DNA of 64,000 bases from Ptychodera flava (lineage: Eukaryota; Hemichordata; Enteropneusta; Ptychoderidae). The position numbers and the translations under genes are program-made. The notes under the pieces were generated by a model that had not been told where the DNA came from, ran no database searches, and saw only the letters and a program-made list of their open reading frames with translations. The stretch spans positions 39,331,303 to 39,395,302 of the forward strand of contig NC_091935.1 of assembly GCF_041260155.1 (NCBI RefSeq). Direction: 5' to 3'. Positions 37,008 to 50,500 of this stretch are shown one piece after another; within the stretch, counting starts at the first letter, position 1, and every line of letters starts with the position of its first letter.

Positions 37008-37723
37008 TTTGTCTATCGCAGAATGGACCACCTAGGCTGCTGTAATTTACTGAACTGCGTCATTCATGTACACATCACCAAAGAGCGTTTTTCCGTTGCA
37101 GGGAGAGGAAAATAATTCGTATTTGCCCATACATTTGAAACGCGAAACTATTATTTTATTATTGTATGATATGATACGAACAAAACCATATTTTTCAACC
37201 ATAACTAGTTCCACTTTCCTTCGCGATACCCGCGCGAATTGGTCAAATCCACTGTCAAAACAAGGCCTCAGTAAAAACATTGGTGACCGTTGACCTTAGT
37301 GACCTGACCTGGCTATCTTTATGCAAATAGTGAGTTAGCCGCTGTGAATTTCACGGAGTATTCGACTTGTCGAATACTGTAAAAACCACCGTATCAAATA
37401 ATTGATTTCAGTCAATAAGTTAACAAGTTGTGTTCAAAATATGCTGGAAAATTTTGTACAACTTCATGAAATCAAAAACTAGGAAACTGAGATGTAATAA
37501 CTCCACCGATAGGTGGCGTTATTCGTACCAGAACGCGAAACACCGTACGCACATCTCCGAGCTCAATCTGCTGCATTTTGTAAATCATAATCACACACAG
37601 GTCCCATCGATTCAAATAAGTGAAGCAGGTAACACAACACCATACATGTAAGAGTTAAGAATCTGGTACCCTTAGCTTCTATAAAGGCAACGACTGAAGC
37701 CATCGACTATATAGAGTAGCGCA
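37008..37723. promoter_or_regulatory. bidirectional promoter region between TRIM23 and TRAPPC13
   Basis: Only 716 bases separate the two start codons, which read away from each other. The stretch holds several CpG-rich patches (near 37210-37235 and 37535-37555) and no TATA box placed convincingly for either gene. A perfect 22-base palindrome lies at 37357-37378. Shared control is inferred from geometry and from the same head-to-head pair in vertebrates. Confidence 0.7.
37357..37378. promoter_or_regulatory. perfect palindrome in the shared promoter
   Basis: AGTATTCGAC and GTCGAATACT flank a TT centre. It could be a dimeric factor site; no factor is recognised. Confidence 0.6.
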
Positions 37724-37778
37724 ATGACAACTAAAATGGAAGCCGGTCGAGAAAAGGAACACCTACTTGCTCTGAAGG
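37724..37778 (+). CDS. TRAPPC13: TRAPPC13 coding exon 1
   Basis: [18 protein letters not shown] plus one base of the Val codon, then donor GTGAGT. Confidence 0.88.
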
Positions 37779-40700
37779 GTGAGTGCAGTGTTATTTTTAT
37801 CGAATCACATTTATCAAATATTCGTATTTGCAAATTCGGAATTGTGAAACTTCTAAAAAATTGTGCACGAAATTAGTTTGTACTTCATCCCACTGCCAAT
37901 CACCGTTGATTTGGGATCCATAGCTTGCGGATACCACAGACACTCGCGACTCGATGCGATGCCAGCAAACCGTCACTGATACAACCAGTAATAATTATTA
38001 ATACTGGTTGCATCAGCGCTAGTTTCTTGCATTGAGTCGAGTGCCTGTGGCAGATACCACAGCTATAGGAGAATCTGCTCTCTGTCAGCGGTGTCGGGCA
38101 GAGGAGCGTCCCCACCCAGTCACTGAGAGGGGAGGGCAAAGCTTTTGGGAAGGAGACAATATCAAAGTTAGAAGAATTCAAGAAAAGTCGTGTCTCAGGT
38201 TATGGAACTTAACAAATCCTGGACAGATGCTATATTTCATGTTTTTATCTTTTTTTGGTTTGTTTTTTCTTTTGTTCTTATTTGTCCCACACAAGTCATT
38301 CACACTATTACATGATTTATAAACACCTTTGACACTCGAATGAGTAGCCACAAGTGTAGACTTTAAGGGCACTCATAATTACCCCCTCCCCCTATTACAA
38401 AGACAGTCATCCTTACCAAAATTGGAGTCTCCAACATGATCTGATACCAATATGTTCTCAGATTGTATAGATACAGTGTTGCGGCCAGAAGGGGCCCTTG
38501 CAACAGTGTCCCCAAAACAGAACCAGTTGTCCTGCATTCTCTTGTACTGTGTGTCACCTCAGCGCATTCATGAGTCGACTGTGTTTGAAAACGTCTTTGG
38601 GTAATATATGATACTGACAGTGGCCTTTGTTTTACATGATTACTTTTAGGCTTATATTTACATACTTTCGTAGCTGTGATTAGAAGTAATTATTGCGTTG
38701 TACTTGATATCATAACTTGCTTCTAGTCGAACTGAGCTCTGATTGGCTGCAGATATGGGTAATACTACAATTTCCTGCTAGAAATTCAAACATAGAGATG
38801 CGGTCCCGATAGCTTGAATTTTGTTTTGTGAAACTGACTTGTACAGAGTAATACAAAATTTGATTGACAACTGACATGTTGTCCCCAAAATGTGCAAAAT
38901 GTCCCCAAAAATAAACAGTAGCAGGACACAGTGTCCCCTGGTTTGAAAATCCTGTGTGCATCACTGAAGATTGTACAAAATGCTAAATATACACATAATT
39001 CAGCTGTACTTTAAGCATTTTGTTTTCATTTTGAAAAGTCATTTTTTGTGTGATATATGATCATTGAGGTCAATTGAAAATATTAGAATGTACAGGAATA
39101 CTTTCTGCACATTTCTGCATTGAAATTTATCTGTGTTAGGATGCAACTACGTACAGCGTATATTTGCCTCCTGCATTGTTCAAATGGCAGGCTTACATAG
39201 CCTGACATCTCAACTTACGGGTCAGTCACAATCAGGGTGCGCTAGATGATTTTCATTTGTTATGGACATATATCTGCTATTCAGACTGATATTATATTGC
39301 TTATTTGTTTCTAATAAATAGTAATAGTTGTATCTAACTTGGTCACATAAAGAAATATTGCATATATTGTGCAGGTTTGGTTGTACATCCACAAAATGCC
39401 TTTAAAAACTGTAAAAAGTAGCGTTATGCTGTTTCACTTCAAAATGTACTTAATTTCAAAATGTTTTTTGGAACACAGTGTTAAAATTGTGGAATTTTTA
39501 GCTTACATATGTTATTGCAGAATACCTAATCTTTCTTTCACAAGTTATTTCATGTGATTATGTGCATCGGAACAGAAACTGTGGTATTTTTACCAAAACT
39601 GTAACATCGTTATGTTTTTTGTGTTTTATGACCATAAGTACATATACCTTTACTTTTTATGTAGAAAAATGGGTAAAATATTGTAATATTGAATTTAATT
39701 CCAACCTCAACATCCATGGCAAGCAGTTTATACACCAAAATTAAAATAAAATTGCATATTGTATTGTTTTGTGAATAATGAAAATGGAGATGGTTGTGGT
39801 CGGAATTTCTTGTAGCGTCCGTGACACACTCATATCTTAAGGACAACAGGAGTTATAAAAGATCTGATGTCACAGGCCTAAGTGTCAATAGGTGCCTACC
39901 TTAAATAAACAAATTATATAATTACTGTCCCTTGCATTCACTATTAATATTCCAAAAATATGGAAATGTAGCATCCGTGACGGTGTAGCGTCCGTGACGG
40001 TGTTTACTACATAGTCATAATTAATAACTATATTTAAAACATTTTAAAGCAGTTAATCCACTGAAACATAAATACTAGTGTGTATTGGGTGTACATACAT
40101 GGAGTTGAGTTACAAAATGTCTTCAAGGCATAAAACTGTACATTTGCACAAATTGATTTTTAAAAAGTAATAAAACACTCAAAAATTTATGTTGAGCCTC
40201 AACTGTAACACTTAGATTGGTGTTTTTTAAGAATGCAGTAATTATATTGAATATGTTATTAGAATTCTAGTGAAAAGAACAATGAATTCTGTGCTGTATA
40301 TGCATTTATTATTGTGTATTCCATTTCAATTCATTATGTCACGGATGCTACGATAAAATGCAAACATTGTTTTTCAGATTATAAGCCAATCTGAATGTGA
40401 AATAACCACCACATTTTATTGTTTTGTTATCATAGTTTGAATTTTAAAAATCAAGGGGGTAAGAAATGACATTTGTGTTAACTCTGTCTCCGCTACTTTC
40501 ACATATTATGAAGGCAGAGAGTACGAACGTAAAGTTGGCATCATCATCATCCTCATCCTCAGTGACCTTTCTAGCTGACGCTAAAATGACGCTACTCAGC
40601 ATCAGCTTCAGCGTCGTATCCAAAGATTGCCGAAGTTACGCTACCCGATGATGGATAAATGATAAATTCCCCATAACTTAAGAAAATAACAACTCTACCG

Positions 40701-41443
40701 TGGCCGAAAACGACACAGACCCTCTTCAGTTTGTAATTGCGTCGTTCTGTTTGAGCTGCGTCGTTCTGTTTGAGCTGCGTCGTTCTGTTTTGACCTGCGC
40801 TCTTCAGTTTGTAATTGCGTCGTTCTGTTAGAGCTGCGTCGTTCTGTTTTGACCTGCGCTCTTCAGTTTGTAATTGCGTCGTTCTGTTTGAACTGCATCG
40901 TTCTGTTTGATCTGTGCTCTTCAGTTTGTTTTCAGCATAACACGGAAGTACTGGAGTAAACATTTTGTAACAAACATTGAACGGTCACTTGGAGAATATG
41001 CAACTTGGCATGGGTGCCCGTGGAGTCATAGGTAGTAGAGGGAGAGCAACTCCACACATCGTTCACATATTGGTTGTTTGCGTTTAATGTATGGTGGTGT
41101 GTATTTTTTGTTTCACTGTCTTGTGTACAGAACAGAATAGGTACGGCGAGACAGCTGAATATGAATGTCAGTGCAGTCTGTACAATGGCAATTTAGGTAC
41201 GGCGAGACAGCTAAATATGAATGTCAGTGCAGTCTGTACTCCAGAGTAGAGACACTGCGTACGACACTAACGCTATGTTTCGAAAGTTTGCCAGACTTTC
41301 TTTATCAATCGCCTCAAGTCAGGTTCAGTGGATAAATTTCGTGGTATATAAACGGCAGATTGTACGTATTCTTTCATTCTGGAAGCTAGGATGTCTAACT
41401 TTGTTCTATTGTGTTAAAGGTTGTGTTCGTATTGTGTTTACTA

Positions 41444-41540
<97 letters not shown>

Positions 41541-44500
41541 GGAGTGTCTATTGCCACGCGCGTGGCAATAGCCAAGTTGCCTATTCCACGCGAGTGGCAA
41601 TAGCCAAGTTGCCTATTGCCACGCGCGTGGCAATAGCCAAGGTGGCTATTGACACGCTTAGATTTTTCGGAGACATATTTTGTCAACTGATTGAAGTAAA
41701 CTTTTCCCAGTTTGTGTAGAAATTAGTTCAAGTAAGTGTAATTGTATATTTCTGCCACGATTCACCTTGCGCTCGGAAAGTTCATGAAGTTGGTCTGATG
41801 GTCGACGAAGGGGACGACCGGTCAACAGCGTCACCGGTGTAGCGACCTTTTACATATTAACCAGCTTGATTTTGGTAAATTATTTCCGATAAAACTTTGA
41901 AATTCGAATTAAAAGGGCCTTGGCAACAATTTTTATAATAAAAGTTTAAAAGACAAATAGGTCCCCAAGTTTTCAGCTGCAGACGATCTTTTTCTTTTTT
42001 ATCAATCAAAGTAATGGTTGCTTGTCTTTGGGGAAACTGACACTGACAACTCTCCATATGGACGTGTACATATAGTTTAAACTCAGTACAATTAAATTAC
42101 CATATAAAGGGCCAGAAACGCCATTCTCCGGGCTTTTATTACTGGACATGTTTTTCGAAGCTTGGTAGCCCTCTTCGAGACTCAAATAACCCTCACAAAT
42201 ATTGTTCTATAATTCTGACAGTAAAGGAATATGCAAATCGCCAGTGAACTCTTCTGGTTTTTCTTCAGGAAAACAATGTGTAGTCTGGTATAAATTTGGA
42301 TAAAATTTTTCTACGTGTTTAAAATTTCATTTAAATCTGTAGATGCTTGAAGTTTACGAATGTGATTTTTGTAATGATTTCTCTTTTCAAGCTTCAAAAA
42401 ATAAGCATTGCTTTTTTCACCAAGCTCATGTCATCTTACTCTAGCACGTTGAATAATACCTTGTGTTTTGACTTCGTAAATATCATCTAAAGCTCTCTGA
42501 ACTTCATCAATGTCTTTTCATGTTTTATCTATTTCACTTTCTTAATTTCGAAGTCCTTTTTTGTTGCTCCAGCTTTTTTTTCCTTGTGTCTTTGACACTT
42601 AGCCCGTTTTTGCTGTATTTTATACAAAAATCCATGATTTTATACTATTTAAGCCTTGGATCAAGAACGTCAGTGAAATCTTGTCCAAAATATTTTTTTC
42701 ATGCTGCAAACCTTCGAGCAACCAATAATCGCATACAGAAGGAACAGAAGTATGCGATACACTTACAAATGCCAGACTTCACAAAGCTACAATAGCTCGC
42801 ACTCAGATTCAAATGAGCATACGCAAACACAACAAGACTAAACCGTGGACATAGCTTCCGTAATTGAACAACAAACTTCAGTGGAACAACATATTAACAC
42901 ACAAAATCAATCAATCATTCAACATGTCTCACCAATCAAAAATGAATTTTAAGTGACTGATGAAGAAAACTCTGTTTTCGAAACGTAGCTTCAAAGGATC
43001 GCAGTGTAACGCTAGTCTCTCCGCTCCGATGTGGGTTAACAGCAAGACACTGAAGACACGTAAATTACGGGTACGTCTCGCCATGGCTAATCAACCCTTT
43101 ACATAAAACAGCTAAACATTATATACACACACATAGAATCATACACAAAACGCAAAGAATTCACATATGAACGATATGAGGAGTTGCTTTCCCTTTATTA
43201 CATTCGCCATGGCTGACCAATACTCACATAAAACAATCAAACATGATACACACTCACAATATACACAATATCATACACAGAATGCAAACAACTCAGATAT
43301 GAACGATGTGTGGAGTTGCTTTCCCTTTATTACAACAAAACAAACTGAAGAGCGACGATCAAACAGAACGATACAGTTCAAACAGTACGACGCAATTACA
43401 AACTGAAGAGCGCAGGTCAAAACAGAACGACGCAGCTCAAACAGAACGACGCAATTACAAACTGAAGAGCGCAGGTCAAAACAGAACGACGCAGCTCAAA
43501 CAGAACGACGCAGCTCTAACAGAACGACGCAATTACAAACTGAAGAGCGCAGATCAAACAGAACGACGCAGCTCTAACAGAACGACGCAATTACAAACTG
43601 AAGAGCGCAGTTCAAAACAGAACGACGCAGCTCAAACAGAACGACGCAATTACAAACTGAAGAGCGCAGATCAAAACAGAACGACGCAGCTCTAACAGAA
43701 CGACGCAATTACAAACTGAAGAGGGTCTGTGTCGTTTTCGGCCACCGGTACAACTCCATTCTTTCTCAACTTTCTTTTGAATCCTAAAACTGGTTTGCAG
43801 GTAATATTTTATCGTCTGAATATCTCATATGGAATAGTTTTTTGGAAATGTTCGTAATTTTCAGTCCATTGATCCGCGGATGTGTTTGTTGGTATCCTCT
43901 TAACTCTTGCGTTAAGATTTTCCAAAAATTGGTGCAAAAAAGGTAGACATGGTCCGAAATGTGTAAAAATCGCCACCATGAGAGGTGATATGAAAGCCCT
44001 AATTATTCAAAAGACATATAAAACAATTAACTTGTATAACTATGACTTGAGGCCTGAAAAGTCAATGTATTAAACATAAAACCTTTGAACTTTAAGGAAA
44101 TAAGGGCTAAGAATGTGTTGCGTTATAACTACAACATGAGAAACGGAGAGAGGTAACTAAATATTATGAAATGCAAATCCCTCTGTGTTTTAATTAACAT
44201 TTGCAGTGATATGAAACTTGGAGCACATTTTTAAAGACATTTTTCACTTATCATTCCATCAGACGGATTTGGGAATAATCGGATCTGACGCCGGTGGAGC
44301 TGACGCTGTAGCGTCATCCTCATCCTCATTTTTGCGTGACCCCTGAGGCTGAGGATGAGGATGAGTATGACGCCAACTTTACGCTCGTCAGAGAGTACAG
44401 ATATATTATAGAACAGAGGTCAAAGGTTGGCAGACTACGTCTCTGATTTCCAGCCTCACCTAGGTGTGTGTGCGCCCCATCCTGACAGGTGTTAGAACAG

Positions 44501-47500
44501 CTGCAAGCCATTTGGATTTCTGGGGTGGTGTGTCAGATACATTGTAGCAAATTTTATTGTGGGACCACAGGTCAAAGTTTAACAACCTGTCGCTCTAGCC
44601 TGATCTAGGTGTCTAGTTTTATCTTGGTTTTACACTTTAATTAAGGCACAAGCAATGTTAACTTCTGTGTTTTTTGACGTATTGAAAGTTTATTACTGGT
44701 ATAGACATTTTTCACATACTCTGATTTTTGTAGTAGTTGCTATAGCTTTCTTGTTCAATTTAAAGAAATTGTCAATGTTTTGACACAATTTTCACAATTT
44801 AAATGTTTGATAGAGAAAAGTTTTGGAGAAAAGAGAAAGAAAAAACCAGATTGTTGATTGCTTTTTATATTTCAAATTGACCTAACTTTCAAGTTTGATT
44901 TTGGTAGCGTCCGTGACAAAATTACATATCATACTAAACAGAAAATATTTTAGAAAGAAGTTCATTTTGATTACACTAAATGGTATTAATATTGTTGCTA
45001 TAGCATGGTTAATTCATGACAATAAAACTTTTAAGTACAGCATACCAGTGGAAGGACATAGAGAAGTTGAAAGTCCTATTAAAAAATATGATCAATATTG
45101 TTGTATTTCTCACTAAACTTGAGGTTGTGTTATTCATGGAAAAATTAAGTAAATCATACCAAGTATAGCTTATTTTAATGCCAATATGCATCTTTTATAT
45201 TGTAATAACATAAGAAAGCATTAACAAATCATTGTTTAAAATTTTATTATGACATTTGTGTTTCATGTACAACATTTCTGTAGCGTCCGTGACACTGCGT
45301 CGACCATATAAAACATGTGCACTGTGGTAAAACTAATGACGTTTGCTTCACCAAATTTTAGGAAGATATGCCCCATACCATAACCTTTCAACATATTATT
45401 TAACTGGACAGTTATCATGAACTTGAAATTTTGACCTAAGTGACACACTCTAGCGCACCCTGATTGTGACTGACCCCTTAGTTTGCAAAAGATTCAAGTC
45501 ATTTATACATGCATTCATGTCATTCATCATGTACCGGTATGTAAGGGTAGGTCAAACCCCTAACTGGGACCGCTAACTGGGACTCCCAGTTGGCTCAAAA
45601 TGCACTCTGGGACCGGTCCCAGTTGGCTTCAAAATGCACTCTGGGACCTGTCTCAGTTGGCCTCCAGGACCAGTCCCAGTTTGCTTCAAGGACTGCTTCC
45701 AGGACTGGTCCCAGTTGGCTTCCAGGACCGGTCCCAGTTGGCTTCAAAATGCACTCTGGGACTGCATGGTCCCATTTGGCCACCAGGATCTGTCCCAGTT
45801 CACTTAACCCTTTTCCTGCCAGACAGTAATAACTGTATCACTTCCCCATCAGCCAAGTCAGTAAAAAGCGGTATTGAGCCAAAACATGACGTATTTTCAC
45901 CCACTTGGCTTGGTATGTTATAGCATCTTTTGTCCAAAAAAAATCAACTTTACAGTATTATATTTTCAACAGCCTTCAAATGTACAGTATTATGTTAAAA
46001 TACATCATATTGAATATGTTGTGTTTCATTAATTTTAACCATCTTGACCTGGTGGTGAAATATGGACTTGGCAGGAAAAGGGTTGGGACATGTCCAATTT
46101 GTGAAGTGGGACCAGTATGGAAAAAACCAGTTACTGATACTTCATACTAATAATCTGTTAATGTTTATCTTTTTAATCTGCCATAATTATAGGTATACAC
46201 TGCATTTAATAGATCTCAATTAAGGCCAAAGTAATTTAATTCTTTGTTTTGCATCTGTGTGCACATAAAAGGTTTTTTCTACTGTCTATGGTTCGAATAG
46301 CATTTTACTGAGCAGCTATTCTGCCTACAACTCTTTGTTTACAAAATTTCACATCTTGTAAGTTATGATGATCACGATGAAAGAAGTTTCTGATGATTTT
46401 TGTAATGACACTTATGTTGTTACATTGAAATATCAAGAAAATATAACTTGTGTGTTTTAATTTTCTTGTATGTGTTTTTTTACCGCCTTCCTGCTCATGT
46501 TTTCAAACATTTGAGTGGGCGCAAAACAAAAAATGTTATTACTTTGTTCTAACTGTGATGTGCACAGTCTTAGCAATAGTACATCCTGTGCTATGGTGTG
46601 TGTGGAAATCTTATTGATAGAAAGACCGGGTACTGATGAAAAAGGGAGATGAAAATAGCTTTGCAAGACTAGCAACTCATCAAGGCATACAAATGGTATA
46701 TTATTTGAAAAGTCAGTTATCAGTCAGAATCTTGGAATGTGCTTAAACAGCAATCTGGCTAATAAAATAAATACTGTAGTTGGATTATGATGGTGATACG
46801 TATATTATGAGATATGTTCTAACAAGTATTAATACATGATCTTGTTTCATGTTTCCTTGCAGTTATGAGGTTGACTAAGCCATCATTTGCAACCACCATT
46901 CCTGTGATATCAGAAGACAGAGACCTTCCAGGCAATCTCTTTGTACAAGCCTTACAAGCAGACCTGGCTGCCACTAAAAATATTGAGTCATTTGCCACTG
47001 GGGAGCTACTAACACTTCCACAAAACTTTGGGTGAGTGAAACCGCTGTAATATTGCTTCTATGGTTACCATGATGTACTTTGATGATCTTGTCTAAATAT
47101 CATCAATTTTACAAAGCCGACAATGACCATCAAAAATGTAGACAACGACCATCAAAAATGTAGAATGTACAAAGTTGGTTTTTTGTCATAAAACCATAAA
47201 CTTTTTGTAAACATTGAAATCACTGTTGCTGCTTAAGGCAGAATGCAGTTCTGATGTAATATTATAAGTTTAATATTGACCTGCAAATATGCATTCCAGG
47301 AAGATTGTTTAAGTTATTGTGGTCATTTCTTTGATCAGTAAGGGGACCTTAAGTTTTACCTCTGTGGTACAGTATTTTGAAATTGTTCTATACCCTGGTT
47401 TGTTTGTTGATGTGATGATTCATTGCAGCCAATGGAACTTGTATGCTAAATCAGAAGTTTATACTGATTTTGATTCATACAGGAACATTTTCCTGGGAGA

Positions 47501-50500
47501 AACATTTTCATGTTATATCAGTGTACACAATGATAGTAACCAGGCTGTGCAAGAAATACTTGTCAAGACAGACTTACAGACCAGTTCACAAAGGCTTACT
47601 TTATCTGGAGGCAATGCAAAACCAAGTCCTAGTTTAGAACCTGAAAATTGCATCGATGAAGTGGTGTATCATGAAGTCAAAGAATTAGGAACTCACATGT
47701 AAGACAAACTTAATTTTGATTTGTAGACTACTAGGCCAAAGTCAGTAAATTCTTTATTACATGTACTGTATGAGTCCTTGTCTGTGTAGGTTTTCAGAGT
47801 TTTCCGGGTAAATATCACAAACTTGCAGATTTTTTCTTCATTAGCGACATTTTGTCACAAAACTAAGTCATTATTTTTACGATTCTCTGTAGCAGTGATA
47901 TCATAACAGTAGAATTGTGCGGCAACACAAAACAGTACCTTCTAGAAGCATATTTACCATTGAGTACAGGAAAGTGCAAGGTATATTAGTCGGGTCGGAA
48001 GGTAGGGTTCCCATGCACCCCATGGATGTATTTTTTTAACCTACATTTTTGTAATCCTTAGGGTCTATATTTAATGAATTTTGATGTTCCCAAAATCAAA
48101 TCGTGTCCCATGGGGTTCATTTGGCGCCATCTTTGCCGCCATCTTGGCCGCCATCTTGGATTTCAACAATGGGGTAGGGATCACGTATCTACCGCTCAAC
48201 GGAAACAGAAACAATAAAATATTATAAACGTTACATTTTTAGAAAGCCAAGATCATGGCCTTTTCATTGATATATAACTTAATAGGGATTAATAAATATT
48301 CGAACGTCGATTAGACTTTATATCGGTCATTGGCCGTAAATCGTAAAATTTGCTAAATTTCACACCCAATAATTAAGATCCCGTTCCTCCAAACAATTTT
48401 TCATAAGGTATTTATATATTTTTTGGAAGAACTCAGTGCAATAAACAAGAAAAACAACATTAAAAGTATGTGTCTTGAGATTTAGTGGGTGCATGAGCTT
48501 GTTTTCTTATTACGCGGTATGCCACATATCCGTGTGTAACATAAGGGGTAGGGGTAATGTTTCCCTTTCTGTTTCGAATCATGAATGATGAAACCATAAA
48601 AATGTTACATTTTTTGAAAGTGCTGCATCAGACCTTTCTAAAAATATATAGATTTATGGGGAAAAGTTGCATATTTAAAAGAAACAAAGCTTAAACCTTT
48701 CGGTTTGTGTCGATTTTAAGTGATTTTTTAAGAACGAAATTACAACATATGGGGTAGGGGTAATGTTTCCCTTTCTGCCTTGAAACATGAATTACGAAAC
48801 AATATAAATGTTATACTGTTTGAAAGCTCTGGAATGGGCCTTTCCAAACATGTATAGTTTTATTGGGAAAAGTCCATATTTTAAACTTACAAAGCTTATG
48901 TCTTTCAGTTTGTGTAAATTTTAAGTGATTTTTTGAGGACGAAATTACAACATATGGGGTAGGGGTAATGTTTCCCTTTCTGCCTCGAACCATGAATTAC
49001 GAAACCATATAAATGTTATACTGTTTGAAAGCTCTGAAATTGGCCTTTCTAAACATGTATAGTTTTATTGGGAAAAGTCCATATTTTAAACTTACAAAGC
49101 TTAAACCTTTCGGTTTGTGTCAATTTTAAGTCATTTTTTAAACAAAATTTTAATATAAGGGGTAGGGGTAATGTTTCCCGTTCTCCCTTGAACCATGAAT
49201 TATGAAACCATATAAATGTTATACCGTTTGAAAGCTCTGAAATTGGCCTTGCCAAACATGTGTTGTTTTATTGGGGAAAATCCATATTTTAAAGTTACAA
49301 AGCTTATGCCTTTCAGTTTGTGTCAATTTTAAGTGATTTTTTAAACAAAATTATAATATAAGGGGTAGGGGTAATATTTCCCGTTCTGCCTTGAACCATG
49401 AATTATGAAACCATATAAATGTTATACTGTTTGAAAGCTCTGAAATTGGCCTTTTCAAACATGTATAGTTTTATTGGGGAAAGTTGCATATTTGAAAGTT
49501 ACAAAGCTTAAGCCTTTCAGTTTGTGTCAATTTTAAGTGATTTTTTTGAACAATATGCACAAAACAGTTAGTCTGTTGGCCAGGTATCGAAATCATCCCC
49601 TCTAAGGCATTTTACCCACTATGATTTTCTGTTAGCTAGTATTCTCAGCTGTCATAATCTGCTTATTTTCCATTTTACTGATGATGTGTGAGAGTGTAAC
49701 GACTTGTTTGTGAAGGGCTGTCACGCCCTCCGTAGTAAAATAGGAATGGGTTAGGGGTAACATATTTACCGCTAGTCGGAAACAAAAACAAAAAAGTACC
49801 ATAAACAATACATTCTTAGAAAGCCCAGATATAAGCTTTTTACTTTTTTGATAATTATTCGACTTTAGATGACGCCAATATTCCGTATGTACATGGCGGT
49901 CAGCAGCTGAATCATTCACATAACGAACGTTGATATGGCCTGAAACTTCGGTAAATTCATTCAAGCAAACTCTTGTTTGATTAAGTTGATAGTTTTCCTT
50001 TCTTTTTTATTTCGAGTATTTGCCATGGCATGACTGAAACGAACCTTGAAACGAAGGCTGTACGTATCTATATTAGTCCGAGCCTGAGCGTGATCTGAGA
50101 GCAAACAGATCCGCAGATAATGCGAACGATCGCAACCGTTACCAACAGACTCATTATGCAGAGCCATGCCCCAAAACGCCCAACCATACTTGGCACTAAT
50201 CATGATCCCAGTCCATTTCGAGCCGGGCTTTAAGGGAAGTGCAGTGGCCTTTGAAAGGCCCTTTGGTTTGTTTTGTACCTTAGTATAGGAAGAAAACCCG
50301 ACCTGTCGTCGTTGCTGTGAATGTTTGTGTTGTTTTTAGCCTCTTTTTTGCCTATTTGAAGAATCGTCTTTGCAGCCTTCCATCCTGCGTTCTGTGTAGC
50401 GAGTGTCTTCGATCGCTCTCTTAAGTTTGTGATGTACAACTGTCTTGAGTCCCGGTGCTTATTGGGTGTAGAGGTAAAGAGTTAGAGATCAGGGTGATAA

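Larger units (their letters stand above)
40523..44388. mobile_element. inner foldback-type element with 8-bp target duplication
   Basis: CAGAGAGT occurs at 40515-40522 and 44389-44396. The ends start ACGARCGTAAAGTTGGC and are followed by CATCATCCTCATCCTC-type repeats, inverted at the other end. Deeper, both arms carry minisatellites in opposite orientation and a matching block (GCAACTCCACACATCGTTCA at about 41045, inverted at about 43295). The middle has a TA tract, palindromic tandem repeats and no transposase. Long composite arms with tandem subrepeats and an 8-bp duplication recall foldback/TU-type elements. Confidence 0.8.
39811..45294. repeat. dispersed 16-base motif TGTAGCGTCCGTGACA in the outer element
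   Basis: Copies at 39811-39826, 39967-39982, 39984-39999, 44902-44918 and 45279-45294 in + orientation and 40337-40352 in -, with zero to three differences. All lie inside the outer element and none in the inner one, so they look like internal protein-binding sites of that element. Confidence 0.75.
39219..45476. mobile_element. outer inverted-repeat element in TRAPPC13 intron 1
   Basis: Ends of 28 bases (beginning GGGTCAGTCACAATCAGGG, 39219-39246) are perfect inverted repeats with 45449-45476. CTTA flanks both sides (CTTAC left, CTTAG right), so the duplication is 3-4 bases (TTA or CTTA). It contains six copies of a TGTAGCGTCCGTGACA motif and is itself interrupted by the element at 40523-44388; without that it is about 2.4 kb. 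There is no transposase ORF. A PIF/Harbinger relation is possible if the target is TTA. Confidence 0.8.

Noticed and set aside
43306..43695. 129-codon repetitive Gln/Arg/Thr-rich ORF, and its mirror at 40592-40963
   Set aside because: Produced by the minisatellite in the arms of an inverted-repeat element; the frame is open only because of the repeat unit.
45590..45923. ORFs of 60-107 codons over the GGACCGGTCCCAGTTGGC array
   Set aside because: They are minisatellite translations in several frames and on both strands.
47234..47300. TTAAGGCAGAATGC as another TTAA element end
   Set aside because: It resembles the left end at 2750, but no inverted partner with TTAA is present within reach.
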